This document shows positions 11,901 through 22,456 of a DNA stretch of 64,000 nt, in pieces; position 1 is the first letter of the stretch, and the number at the start of each line of letters is the position of its first letter. The notes beneath the pieces are model-generated. The model saw nothing but the letters and a program-made list of their open reading frames with translations. It made no database searches and was not told the origin of the DNA. Source of the DNA: Adiantum capillus-veneris (lineage: Eukaryota; Streptophyta; Polypodiopsida; Polypodiales; Pteridaceae); contig CM043944.1 in assembly GCA_014529385.2 (NCBI GenBank), positions 72,965,884 to 73,029,883 of the forward strand, in the 5' to 3' direction. A program made the translations under genes and the position numbers.

Positions 11901-14560
11901 ATCTAGCCTTATAGGTTGGACAAGTGGTCGACCTTAGAACCTAGATCTTCATAATATAACGACATAGAGTGGAAAGTGGTAAATCTTGAGACCCAACCAC
12001 TAGTGCTACTAGGGATAATAGCTTGGAAAAGTGACTGACCTTGACGTTAAACCCCACATGTAAACAATATCGTGGGTTTAAGGTATTTCAATGGATCCTA
12101 GAATCTTGGAGACATGGTGCAGATTGCTTCCCTTCATGTTTCAATGGAGCCTATCTTGGACAAATGGTGGAGCATCCTTCTCTCCATGTTTCAATGGAGC
12201 CTAGCTTGGACAAGTGGTGGACCTTTGCTTCTCTCTATGTTTCAATAGAGTTAGCTTGGACAAGTGGTGGGCCTTGGAACCAAACTCCCATGTAAAACCT
12301 ATCTTGGTAACTCCAAGTGGTGAGAAAGAATAAAGTTTAAGATATGCCTTATAGGTTGGACAAGTGGTGGACCTTAGCACCCATATATTCTTAATAGAAT
12401 GACATAGAGTGGAAAATGGTGAATCTTGAGACCAAACCACTCATGCTACTAGAGATAATAGGTTGGACAAGTGGTGGACCTTGAATGTAAACCCCCCCAT
12501 GTACAAAATATCATGGGTTTGAGGTATTTCAATGGAGCCTAGCATCTTGGAGACATGGTGTAGCTTGCTTCTCTTCATGTTTCAATGGAGTGTATCTTGG
12601 ACAAATGGTGGAGCATCCTTCTCTCCATGTTTCAATGGACCCTAGCTTGGACAAGTGGTGGACCTTTGATTCTCTCTATGTTTCAATAGAGTTAGCTTGG
12701 ACAAGTGGTGGACCTTGAAACAAAACCCCCATGTAAAACCTATGCTGGTCACTCCAAGTGGTGAGAAAGAATAACCCTTAAGATATAGCCTTATAGGTTG
12801 GACAAGTGGTGGACCTTAACACCCAAATATTCTTAATATAATGACATAGAGTGAAAAAGTGGTGAATCTTGAGACCAAACCACTCATGCTACTAGCGTTA
12901 ATAGGTTGGACAAGTGGTGGACCTTGAATGTAAAACCCCCATGTTTCAATAGAGTTAGCTTCGACAAATGGTAGAGGATCCTTTCTCCATGTTTCAATGG
13001 AGCCTAGCTTGGACAAGTGGTGGACCTTTGTTTCTCTCTATGTTTCAATAGAGTTAGCTTGGACAAGTGGTGGACCTTGGAGCCAAACCCCCATGTAAAA
13101 CATATCATGGACATTTCAAGTGGTGAGAAAGAATACCCTTTAAGATATACCCTTATAGGTTGGACAAGTGGTCGACCTTAACACAGATCTTCTTAACGTA
13201 ATGACATAGAGTGGAAAAGTGGTGAATCTTCAGACCAAACCACTCATGCTACTAGAGATAATAGGTTGGACAAGTGGTGGACCTTGAATGTAAACTCCCA
13301 TGTACAAAATATCATGGGTTTAAGGTATTTCAATGGATCTTAGCATCTTGGAGACATGGTGCAGCTTGCTTCTCTTCATGTTTCAATGGAGCCTATCTTG
13401 GACAAATGGTGGAGCATCCTTCTCTCCATGTTTCAATGGACCCTAGCTTAGACAAGTGGTGGACCTTTGCTTCTCTCTATGTTTCAATAGAGTTAGCTTG
13501 GACAAGTGGTGGAACTTGGAACCAAACCCCCATGTAAAACCTATCATGGTCATTCCAAGTGGTGAGAAAGAATACCCTTTAAGATATAGCCTTATAGGTT
13601 GGACAAGTGGTGGACCTTAACACCCAGATCTTCTTAATATAATGACATAGAGTAGAAAAGTGGTGAATCTTGACATCAAACCACTCATGCTACTAGTGAT
13701 AATAGGTTGGACAAGTGGTGGACCTTGAATGTAAACCCCCATGTACGAAATATCATGGGTTTAAGATATTTCAATGGAGCCTAGCATTTTGGAGACATGG
13801 TGCAGCTTGCTTCTCTTCATGTTTCAATCAAACCTGGCTTGGACAAATGGTGGAGCATCCTTCTCTCCATGTTTCAATGGAGCCTAGCTTGGACAAGTGG
13901 TGGACCTTTGATTCTCTCTATGTTTCAATAGAGTTAGCTTGGACAAGTGGTGGACCTTGGAACCGTACCCCTATGTAAAACCCATCATGTGCATTCCAAG
14001 TGGTGGTAAATAATACCATTTAAGATATAGCCTTATAGGTTGGACAAGTGGTGGACCTTAACACCCAGATCTTCTTAATATAATGACATAGAGTGGAAAA
14101 GTGGTGAATCTTGAGACCAAACCACTCATGCTACTAGGGATAATAGGTTGGACAAGTGGTGGACCTTGAATTTAAACCCCACATATACAAAATATCATGG
14201 GTTTAAGGTATTTCAATGGAGCCTAGCATCTCAAAGACATGGTGCATCTTGTTTCTCTTCATGTTTCAATGGAGCCTATTTTGGACAAATGGTGGAGCAT
14301 CCTTCTCTCCATGTTTCAATGGACCCTAGATTGGACAAGTGGTGGACCTTTGCTTCTCTCTATGTTTCAATATAGTTAGCCTATATTAGACAATTAGTAG
14401 ACCTCCAATCTCTCCATGTTGTCTAGAGCTAAGCTTGGACAAGTGGTGGACCTTACTTCTCCCTTCCCTTAGTTTACTAGCTTAAATGATCACTATGTAT
14501 ACTTGCTTAGATCTAGCTTGAACAAGTGGTGGAACTTGTATTCACACAAACTTAATCCAT
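5950..14560 (+). repeat. Satellite array B, ~435-bp monomers (plus orientation)
   Basis: This is the main array. Landmarks beginning 'ataggttggacaagtgg' fall near 6,180, 6,614, 7,050, 7,470, 7,911, 8,335, 8,770, 9,200, 9,640, 10,060 and 10,500, then 11,106, 11,470, 11,910, 12,351, 12,790, 13,155, 13,595 and 14,035. Spacing is mostly 420-441 bases, with some 365-base truncated units. Each monomer holds several copies of the core TTGGACAAGTGGTGGACCTT plus hairpin segments of the form CTCCAT-6nt-ATGGAG. The many 60-100-codon frames translating as runs like LDKWWT are not genes. The array ends just before the exon at 14,608 and may be its upstream intron. Confidence 0.95.
6600..10560 (+). repeat. 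~863-bp higher-order repeat within array B
   Basis: Two monomer types alternate. One carries 'cttagacaaggggtggacc' at about 6,903, 7,766, 8,628, 9,491 and 10,354, a spacing of 862-863. The other carries an intact 'cttggacaagtggtggacc' at the same place, at about 7,323, 8,187, 9,053 and 9,915. Homogenised dimers inside a looser monomer array are characteristic of unequal exchange in satellites. Confidence 0.85.
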
Positions 14561-14607
14561 TACAAAAAAGTATATGTTAAAATAACATTTGGTTTTTTTT
14601 GTTTCAG

Positions 14608-15797
14608 GAAAGATGGCTCCAAAAAACAGGTTGCAAGGGTTGCTGTCTCAGTTGACTATACTTGCAATGATCTTAGGAAATGGTATTTGGACATACATGG
14701 TATAGAGGGTGCACAATTTCATAAGGTGCATCTATTTATTGCCAAAAAGGATAATGACAGCTTGTTTGAAGATGTTGGACAAGTTGTGGAAGCATCTGTC
14801 TCTGTAGTTGATAGTCATCCAGAGGTGGAATGCATTGACATTCTAGTTCCAATGAATCTAGAATTTCAACTATCTCCAGGAGCATATGCATTGGAGCGCA
14901 TGTCTAGAAACAAAGAAGAGACAATGTTTTCTCGAGGATGGAAGTTTGCAGAATCAAATCCAAATATCACAGCAGATCAACTTCAAAGCTCCATCATTGC
15001 CACTACAACGAAAAAAGGTGAAAGCTTCACGACCACCATCCACAAAGAAGCAAGCAAAAGTGCAGAAAGTAGAAGCTAAGCGAACTAGCTCCATTTTGGA
15101 TGTAGACAAGGCATCTTTGGCATCCTCATCAACAGAGGGTTCAATGTCAAAGATGAGAATTGTGGATCCAGATGTTTTAGAAGCTGAGGCCATGAAAGGA
15201 CAAGAAAAAGATACAGGTGGAATGAATAAGTACATAAATTATTTTCCTTTCCAATATAGGGAATTTGATATCCCTATTCAAAATTGTTGGCTTGCTCCTG
15301 ATCACTATAATGCACGTATTATGGATAAAAAACACGCTGAAAGTGTGTTATTTGGATTTTCACGGAGTACGACCAAGCCTGCAGCATGTGCATATTTGAT
15401 GCCTGTTCGAAATGCAAAATCAAAGAAGGGGACTCCTTTGGCAGTAGAAGAGGTAGAGGAGCAAAAAATTAAAGATTATCATTATTGGATTCTTGATGGG
15501 CAGCATTCAATCTATGCTGCAAAAGTTTTGCTTCACAATGAACAAAACAACAAAGAGATCTTTGAAAGACTGATTAGCGTGTATAAATTTAGAAAGGCTC
15601 GCATTGTTGTGAATGCTCCTCCATTTGTTGCAACTGCTATATCTGCCATTGCAAATGAGGAGGCTCAGGCATTGTATGTCAAGCAACCTTACAGCCAAAT
15701 ATTGAGACATTTACGGAGTCAATGGATCTTCGCAGGACGACCACCAAAGGCAGCAAGTGGAATTGCAGAGGGACATGCATCTCGTGCCGGATGGGAT
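14608..15797 (+). CDS. Exon: N-terminal region and DGQH-motif (ParB-like) domain of a multidomain protein
   Basis: The acceptor (ttttgtttcag) ends at 14,607; one base completes a codon, then K-D-G-S-K-K opens the frame. Residues 1-130 are an unrecognised globular region. Residues ~130-200 are Lys/Ser-rich. From ~205 comes a domain with FPFQYREFDIP, then W-I-L-D-G-Q-H-S-I-Y-A-A-K at 15,485-15,523. The D-G-Q-H motif matches the signature of ParB/DGQHR-fold domains, where a G-x-H-R-type loop binds a nucleotide; here the usual Arg is Ser. The exon closes at a phase-0 donor (GAT|gtaagt). The frame changes once near 15,010-15,016: dropping one A of the run in acgaaaaaaggtg restores one continuous frame. 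Upstream exons are not visible and must lie beyond the satellite array. ParB-like assignment is from motif only. Confidence 0.62.
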
Positions 15798-15881
15798 GTA
15801 AGTTATTTTCTTTGTCTTTTTGATAGTGTTTAATTAACAAATCTTGCTCAATAGTTTAATTATTTCTCTATTTCTTTTCAG

Positions 15882-17263
15882 GGTTTTCTTCGATTGGCAA
15901 GAATGAGTGCAGCAGCAAGTTGGATTGCTAAACAGGCACACATGGTCACGTACTCTGATTTAGTTTATGATTGCTGGATAGAAATCATTGAAAATCTAGA
16001 AGAGGAGAATAAGAAACCCCCAACAACTGTATTTAGATATCTTTGTGGCCTTGAGGAATCAGAGGTAAAGACTATTCAAGAAGAGATTAGAGATGAGAAG
16101 ATTTTACTGTCAAAGAGTGCAAAGGATGGTGATGCAACTGACATGTATGATCGAATCAAGCAGTTGAAGCAAGACAAATTGATTCAAGATGCACTTCTTG
16201 AAGGCTTCAACAATTTGAATGAGTCTTCACCATGTAAAGACTGGGAGGAGGTGGTCAAAATGTATAACATCAATGATGTTGTTTATAAAACAATTTTAAT
16301 GCTATGCGAGGAATGGATCAGATCTAGTTTGACGCGTGGAACAAAGAAAATGGCTTTTCCAGATGGAGCAATAAAATACATGCAATGGGCAATTCACCTT
16401 CAAAAGGAGAAAAACTGAGCCTAGAGATTTGCCATGGTCAATCTATGTGGTGAGCCTACAAATGGAAGGCAATCTCTACTTGATGCGCCACTTCAATAAT
16501 AAAGTGCCTATTGGCTTATGTGTTTTAGATATGACAAAAAACGTTGGAGGCAATTTGAAGTGGAGTGAGGAGACATTTAACAATGCTTTGGATGGGATCT
16601 TGGCTATTGCTGGAGGGTCAACAGATCCTGGATTTGTCTTTCTTGCATTTGTGGATTTCACTAACTTCACAAAATTGCAATGTGCCTTTCACGCCATGGG
16701 AGATAATTTGAGCTACCATTGTTGTGGTGCATTGCATCACTTTCCATCAGCTCCTTGCAAAGGAGCAATTCAATTCCTAACAGTTATTGCCTTCTTGGGA
16801 CAAGGCAATGCATTTGAAGACCTGAGAAGAAGATCAGAGGAACATCCCATGCCAATTGATTGTTCTCTTCTTCAAGTAGCAGATAACGATATGTCAGATT
16901 TGCAATATTTGGAGGCCAAAAAAAGAGCTTTGGTCAAGCACTACATTCGTACATATTGTTTTGAAGACCGCAAGCTTGTTGATGTTTTTGGTGATGGCTC
17001 CTTGGTTGCACAAGAAGGAATACAACAGAAAAAAGAAGTTATCTGCTTAATTGATAGTGTGGAGGAGGCAAAAAGCATGGAGACCATGCTGCTAGACTTT
17101 GTTAAGTCTCATGAAGATATAGAAAAATGGGCTGGACTTCAACAATCCACTTCGCAATCAGGCGACATTGTGCCTGTTACAGAGGAGTGCTCTCCACAAA
17201 GAGAAGAAGAACAACAACAACACCATCCTCTGTCAATGGAGGACTTTTTGGAAATGGAGACAC
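15882..17263 (+). CDS. Exon: coiled-coil and degenerate amino-methyltransferase-like region
   Basis: The exon runs from acceptor ttcttttcag to donor CAC|gtatgt. Its frame continues phase 0 from the preceding exon. Residues ~1-175 include a charged helical stretch (EEVKTIQEEIRDEKI-type). A frame change near 16,410-16,415 is repaired by removing one A from gagaaaaactg. After it, L-D-M-T-K-N-V-G-G-N-L-K-W-S-E-E (16,525-16,572) sits where beta-class N4/N6 methyltransferases have D-P-P-Y/W followed by W. A later V-D-V-F-G-D-G-S (16,978-17,001) resembles their AdoMet-binding motif I (D-x-F-x-G-S-G). The order, catalytic motif before motif I, is the beta-class order, and ParB-like plus methyltransferase fusions are known in phages and bacteria. 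DPPY is replaced by DMTK, so catalysis is doubtful. Reading on past the donor, a stop follows within four codons. Confidence 0.5.
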
Positions 17264-19859
17264 GTATGTTTTGAGTTTCTTGTGCATGTTAGTGTTTCTT
17301 GTTACTGATTTGATACTCTTAATGTTAGATTTTGCTTTATATAGTATTGATTGAGCTTGTATTTTTTATCTCAAGCATTCAAGGTTTGAATGTAAATAGT
17401 AAATTACTTGAGTTTTTGAATGGTGGATCTGTAGACTAAAACTAAAACATTTAATACTCACAAAGACTTAATTACTTAAGAGCTTGAACTCAATAAGTTT
17501 TGGACCTTTTATCAATACCCCCTTGATATGATACATTAGATCGTAGCATGGTTAAATGGTGATGCTTCATAAATTGAACCTAGCTTAGACAGGTGCTGGA
17601 GCCTAAATTTAAACTAACCTTGCTAGAAGGGAGCTTATGTTTGGACTTTGAGAGAAATAGCATAAGTAATCAATTAGAGCATAGATTAGACATGTGGTGG
17701 TGGCCGGCCTTAGAGACCAAAATCTTAATGAGCTTGGAAAGGTATTTAAGTACTGCAATTTACTTAGTTTTAGTACTCATTAAATGCATAGCTTGACAAA
17801 AGGTGGACCTTACATGGATCCTAATTTCAAGAGGTGTGGTAGACCTTCAAAACAAGCTCATATAGCTTGGACATGTGGTAGACCTTGCATGAAGACTAGT
17901 TTAGACAAGTGTGGTACACCTTGTAACCAACACCCATTTGTTATATTAGCTTGGACAAGTGGTGGACCTTGCTTTTATGTTTCAATGGAGCATATTTTGG
18001 ACAGGTGGTAGACCTTGTTTCTCTCCATGCTTCAATGGAGAGAAACTTTAGCTTGGACAAGTGGTGGACCTTGTTTTTATGTTTTAAAGGAGCATATTTC
18101 GGACAAGTGGTAGACATAGTTTCTCTCCATGGTTCAATGGAACCCACCTTCAGACAAGTGAAGTACCTTGAAACCAAACCCCCATAATACAACCTACTAA
18201 ATAGGTTGGAAAATTGGTAGGATATGAAACCATCCATGATAGAGCATAGTATAGGTGAAAACGTAGTGGTCCTTATATCAATTACCCATGCATAGCTTGG
18301 ACAAGTGGTGGACCTTGATTCTCTCTATGTTTCAATGGATCCTATCTTGGACTAGAGATATATCTTACTTAGTTCCATGCTTCAATGGATTGTAGCTTGG
18401 ATAAGGAGTGGAACTTCAAACAAAACTCCACAGCATAGCATATATTAACAATTCATGGGTTTTATAGAGATTGTCCTGCCTATTTTGGAGAGTTGGTACA
18501 CCTTTATTCTCCATTCTTCAATGGATCTGAGGTTGGACAAGCGGAGCTGGAGAAGTGGTCAACCTTAAAATGAAACCTCCCATGCTACAACCCATCATAG
18601 ATCGTATATGTAGTGGACCTTGAAACTCTTTTATGTCCCTAGCTTAGAGAAGCATTGCACTCTTGATTATCTCCATACATGAAGGCAAGGTTGGACAAGT
18701 GGTGGACCTTCAAACCAGAATCTCTATGCAATAATAGGCAAGTGGTGGAGCTTGTTTTCTCCATGTTCCAATGGAGCCTAGCTTAGACAAACAATGGAGC
18801 TTGCTTCTCTCCATGTTTCAATGGATCCTAGCTTAGAAAAGTGGTGGAGCTTTGCTTCTCTCCATGTTCCAATGGACCATAGCTTAGACAAGTGGTAGAC
18901 CTTGAAAAACACCCCTCGTATACAACATATTATGGGGTTTTCATGTTTCAATGGCTCCTAGCTTGGACAAATGGTAGAGCTTGCTTCTCTTTATGTTTCA
19001 ATGGATCCAATCTTAGCCAAGGGGTGGACCTTGAAACAAGAACCCCCCCCCCATGTACAACGTATTATGGGTTTTGAAAGCACTGGGAGAAAATAATAGC
19101 TTTGATAAGTGGTGGACCTTGCTTCTCTCCATGCTTCAATGGAGCCGAGGTTGGACACATGTTGGAGAGAAGATGGTTGCCCATGAAATAAGACCATGCA
19201 TGCTATAATCAATCATATGTTGTACACATGGTGGACCTTGCAATTGTTTTATATGCCTAACTTGGACAAGTGGAGGACCCTTGATTACCTCCAGATATCA
19301 ACAACAAGCCAAGTTTGGACAAGTGTAGTACCACCAAACCAGAATCTATATGCTACAATAGAGTATAGGTAGGACACGCGATGAACCTTGATATCAAACC
19401 ATCCATGCTACTAGAGATGATAGGTTTCACATGTGGTGGAACCTTGTATCAATGTTCTATGTGTAGTTTTTGACTAGTGATAGACCTTGAAACTAATCCC
19501 TCTAGGCTACAAGAAAAAAGAGATGGATGAGGAGGCTAGACTACTTTTGTTGCATCAATGCATCCCATGTTACCACATATACTATAGGGTTCTTGGATAA
19601 GTGTTGGATCTTGTGTCAATGCTCCATGTCTAGCTTGGACAAGTGGTGGACCTTGGTTCTCTCTATGCTTCAAATGGGCAATAGATTGGAGACACAGTGG
19701 CCTTTTTTTTCCAATGATTTTATTTTTTGGAAACCTTGGAGGCACCATGTAAGAGGCACTCTAAGTCTTCCATACAATGGACCTATTGGACTATAAAATA
19801 ATGATATCTTTCTTTGATATTGTCATTATTTTATGCATAATATTTTCTTCTTTTTGCAG
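17264..19859 (+). other. Intron filled with satellite
   Basis: Donor gtatgt at 17,264 and acceptor ctttttgcag ending at 19,859 bound this segment. Joining the exons keeps frame: the single base C before the donor plus AC after the acceptor forms a His codon, followed by T-K-E-L-S-D-K-N-L-D. About 2.2 kb of it is core-repeat satellite in the sense orientation. The alternative is that the upstream gene ends at the stop at 17,272-17,274. Confidence 0.5.
17500..19720 (+). repeat. Satellite array C, diverged, plus orientation
   Basis: Core variants recur irregularly (for example near 17,950, 18,053, 18,296, 18,695, 18,884, 19,635), mixed with 'ctccatgtttcaatgga' segments. There is no regular long period, so this array is older or less homogenised than array B. 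At 18,017-18,046 the hairpin segment extends to a perfect 12-base stem. Confidence 0.88.
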
Positions 19860-20414
19860 ACACAAAGGAGTTAAGTGATAAAAATCTAGATGTATTTCAC
19901 ACTATGATTGGCATGAAGATCCTTTTGGGACACCAACTTTTCCTATTCCCAAAGATGTAATTTTCCATATTAACGGTGTGGATTTTGAAGTGCGACTTTC
20001 ATGTATTGAAGGAGCTGGTTATGGGCTATTTGTGCATACTACCCTGGAAAGTGGTTTGACTATTCTAAACTATGGAGGGCATAAGTATAGATTTCAAGAC
20101 TGGAAAAAGATATGCAAAATATTTCCAAGAGCTTATAAATATTCTCTTCTAGAGGATCCAAACATAGAAGAAGAGGAAGATCAATCATACATTATTGGTT
20201 GTGTAGAAGAAGGAAACGTGTCGGGCTATATAAATAGTTCTCACAGTACAATGTCTGTCCCAACGTACGCTATACATTTGATCCAAATTTGCCACCTTGG
20301 CATAAATGCACCTCTTCACACATCAAGTCAGAAGAATATGGCCATGTATGCATTGAGACTATTTGTCAAGTTGAAGCAGGAGAAGAGTTGTTTGCTGACT
20401 ATAACTTTACTTGA
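19860..20414 (+). pseudogene. Exon: SET (protein lysine methyltransferase) domain with two frame breaks
   Basis: The exon starts in phase with the donor at 17,263. Residues C-I-E-G-A-G-Y-G-L-F-V (20,002-20,034) match the SET N-terminal G-x-G-x-G-L-F-A signature. In another frame, N-V-R-Y-T-F-D-P-N follows an N-S-S-H-S-T segment (the canonical NHSC-x-PN region). The domain ends in G-E-E-L-F-A-D-Y-N-F-T before TGA at 20,412-20,414, which is the classic SET C-terminal GEEL-x-x-DY. Two one-base losses are needed for a continuous domain, near 19,900 and near 20,249 (agtacaatg). SET domains transfer methyl groups from AdoMet to lysine. The NHSC motif reads N-S-S-H-S-T, so activity is uncertain even if the frame were intact. 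No cysteine-rich post-SET is visible. Confidence 0.68.
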
Positions 20415-21056
20415 CATTGTAAAGTATTGTACATGGATGGAAATCTCAAGTACATGCATCATTTTCATTTTTCATGGATGAAATCTCAAGTGAATATAAC
20501 ATTTGATTATTGTTTAGTTTATGCTCAACGAGAATCTAGAGTGCTCTTATGCTTTGTGTGTTGTCTAACATATTTGACTACCTTGGCCATAGAATCTTGA
20601 TTCTACTCTAGATTTGTGATAAATCTTACCAAAATTTAATCAATGTCTAGGTTGGACAAGTGGTGGGGCTTCAAACATTACTGTCTTAAACAAGTGGAGT
20701 TATCTTACTTGAATAAGTGGTGGCCTTTGAATCCAAATCTAAGCCAAATCTCTAATTATTTTCTTGTAGTCTAGGTTGGACATTTGGTGGACCTTGTATC
20801 CATGTTTCCTCAACAAGGGTGGCTTTTAGTTTTCACTTTAAGTACTCATCTTTAATAAAGTGTAGGATGGAAAATGTTGAGTTAGTAGATTGTATTTTAG
20901 ACAAGTGGTGTTTGGTGTACGAATGCTGAAAATGGTTGCAAGGATTCTAACAACGACTTTACCTTAAATAAATTTCTTACTAGGAGTTCTACATATAAAT
21001 ATGGTGAATAAAATTCTAGTGGTTTTGAGATACCATTTGTGTGTGTGTTTTCTTAG
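20415..21056. other. Spacer or intron with scattered core repeats
   Basis: AT-rich, with single degenerate cores near 20,650 and 20,780. It ends in a (GT)n-pyrimidine acceptor (gtgtgttttcttag at 21,043-21,056). No coding signal between the SET stop codon and that acceptor. Confidence 0.5.
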
Positions 21057-22254
21057 ATTCACAAACTGGGATGGATAACGCTCCTATGGTTCAGTCAACA
21101 ACTATAGAATCCATAGATTCTATGGTTTCTAAAGTGCCCAAGATGGATGATATTTCTATACTAGAGTCTAGTGTTGTGCAACTTGAGCAAGCTTCCAATA
21201 ATGAGAACCAAGAAATCGATGCTTCAAAAATGCAACATACATCAAAAGAGACTGAAAAGTCCACTCACGAGCTATTGCCAATTGGTACTACGTCATGTAG
21301 CGTAGATGTTGAGAAATCCATGCTTACAATTATATTGGATTTAAATGGTCTATTGTTGAAACGTTCCCCTCAACCATCCTCACACCACAACTCAGTGCAA
21401 ATGGATTCAAAAAGATATATTATACTCAGGCCAGGTTGCATCCAATTCTTGAAGACTATTTTACAAAGGTTTAATGTTGCAATTTGGTCGACAGCTACTA
21501 GGAATAATGTGTATCAAATCCTTGCAGCACTAAACAACTTAGCTGAGGATACATTGCCTTTCTTTGCAATTTGGTCGCAAGATGTTTGCTACACCGCTCA
21601 AACTCAAAAATTGTTTAGACCCGACAATCCAAACGTTGAGGCAATGTTCAAGCCTCTAGCCAAAATTGCCATGGGGTTTGAATGTGATCCACAAAGAACA
21701 GTGCTTATTGATGACTCTCCTTACAAGGGATGTATTTCACCAGCAAACAATTGCATTTTTCCACCACAATTTGATGCTGAGAAGATGGTTGACAATATGC
21801 TCTTGGAGGAGCTACTGCCATACTTGATTCAGCTTGATGAGAGAAGGGATGTGCGTGATTTAATTGCTTCTAATCGTTATGGACAACCTATAGTGACAAA
21901 TGATAGTGAATACAAACAAATCATGGAGTATTGGAAGCAGAAAAATGATGTTTGGTCAGCTAAGGTGTTCTTTACAAGAAGAATACCACCTGCAAAAGGT
22001 GACAGAGATGAAACTATCATTGAAGATGCAAGTGACACAAGCCACGCAATGAAATGAGAAGAGCCCAAATACAAGAGATCTTGGCAAAGGAGCGTACACC
22101 CATTGAAAGCATGAAGGCGTCACAATTGACCACTTTAGCTAGGCAATTGGGTTGTAACACAAAAGGAGTTTTGAAGGCAACCACAGCAAAGGCTTATATA
22201 AATAAGGTGAAAGCTGAGAACAATCTTCTAAGGCTGGATAGAAAGCAACCCTAA
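21057..22254 (+). CDS. FCP1/NIF-type HAD-fold domain protein, DLNG variant, with SAP-like tail
   Basis: The exon begins after acceptor tcttag (phase 1). About 80 polar residues precede the domain. V-E-K-S-M-L-T-I-I-L-D-L-N-G-L-L at 21,307-21,354 is HAD motif I. FCP1/SCP phosphatases have D-x-D-x-T/V there; the first Asp (nucleophile) is kept and the second (acid/base) is Asn. W-S-T-A-T (motif II position) and V-L-I-D-D-S-P-Y-K-G (acidic motif near 21,715) follow in family order. Plants have a group of FCP1-like proteins with LDLNG, as I recall. The first frame stops at 22,055-22,057; losing one base in atgaaatgag explains a continuation to 22,254. That tail contains K-A-S-Q-L-T-T-L-A-R-Q-L-G and T-K-G, resembling a SAP DNA-binding helix pair. 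Phosphatase activity is doubtful. Confidence 0.7.
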
Positions 22255-22348
22255 GGTACTAGTGACATGTCATATATTCTTGATACACATGCTTGAACAC
22301 TCATGTGCATGGTATCTAACAAATCTTTCTTTTTATTCCTTCTTGCAG

Positions 22349-22456
22349 GATCTTACAAAGGATACTACTAGATGGAGCTCAATCAATAGAGATTTTGATA
22401 TTTTTGCTCAAAATAATGAAGCAGTCACCTACATTTTTTGTTTATCAATTTCTTGA
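22349..22456 (+). CDS. Possible short terminal exon of the FCP1-like gene
   Basis: A strong acceptor (ttccttcttgcag) ends at 22,348. The following 35 codons, D-L-T-K-D-T-T-R-W onward, end in TGA at 22,456. A possible donor (AAG|gtacta at 22,255-22,256) sits just after the tail of the preceding exon. Joining needs one extra base in ccctaag to be ignored, otherwise the preceding TAA ends the protein. Nothing in the peptide is recognisable. Confidence 0.3.
   Translation, partial: DLTKDTTRWSSINRDFDIFAQNNEAVTYIFCLSIS

Noticed and set aside
5950-14560. Dozens of 60-100-codon frames (LDKWWT, SLYVSIELAWTSGG and similar) as a repeated protein family
   Set aside because: They follow the satellite period, have no consistent start or end and break with every indel. 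The DNA repeat explains them.
5950-14560. CRISPR-like array (short direct repeat with spacers)
   Set aside because: Spacers are themselves repeats, unit length varies, and the context is a eukaryotic satellite with introns.
20412-20480. Extension of the SET product beyond the TGA (H-C-K-V-L-Y-M-D-G)
   Set aside because: The canonical SET C-terminus ends right at G-E-E-L-F-A-D-Y-N-F, and the extension has no post-SET cysteines.
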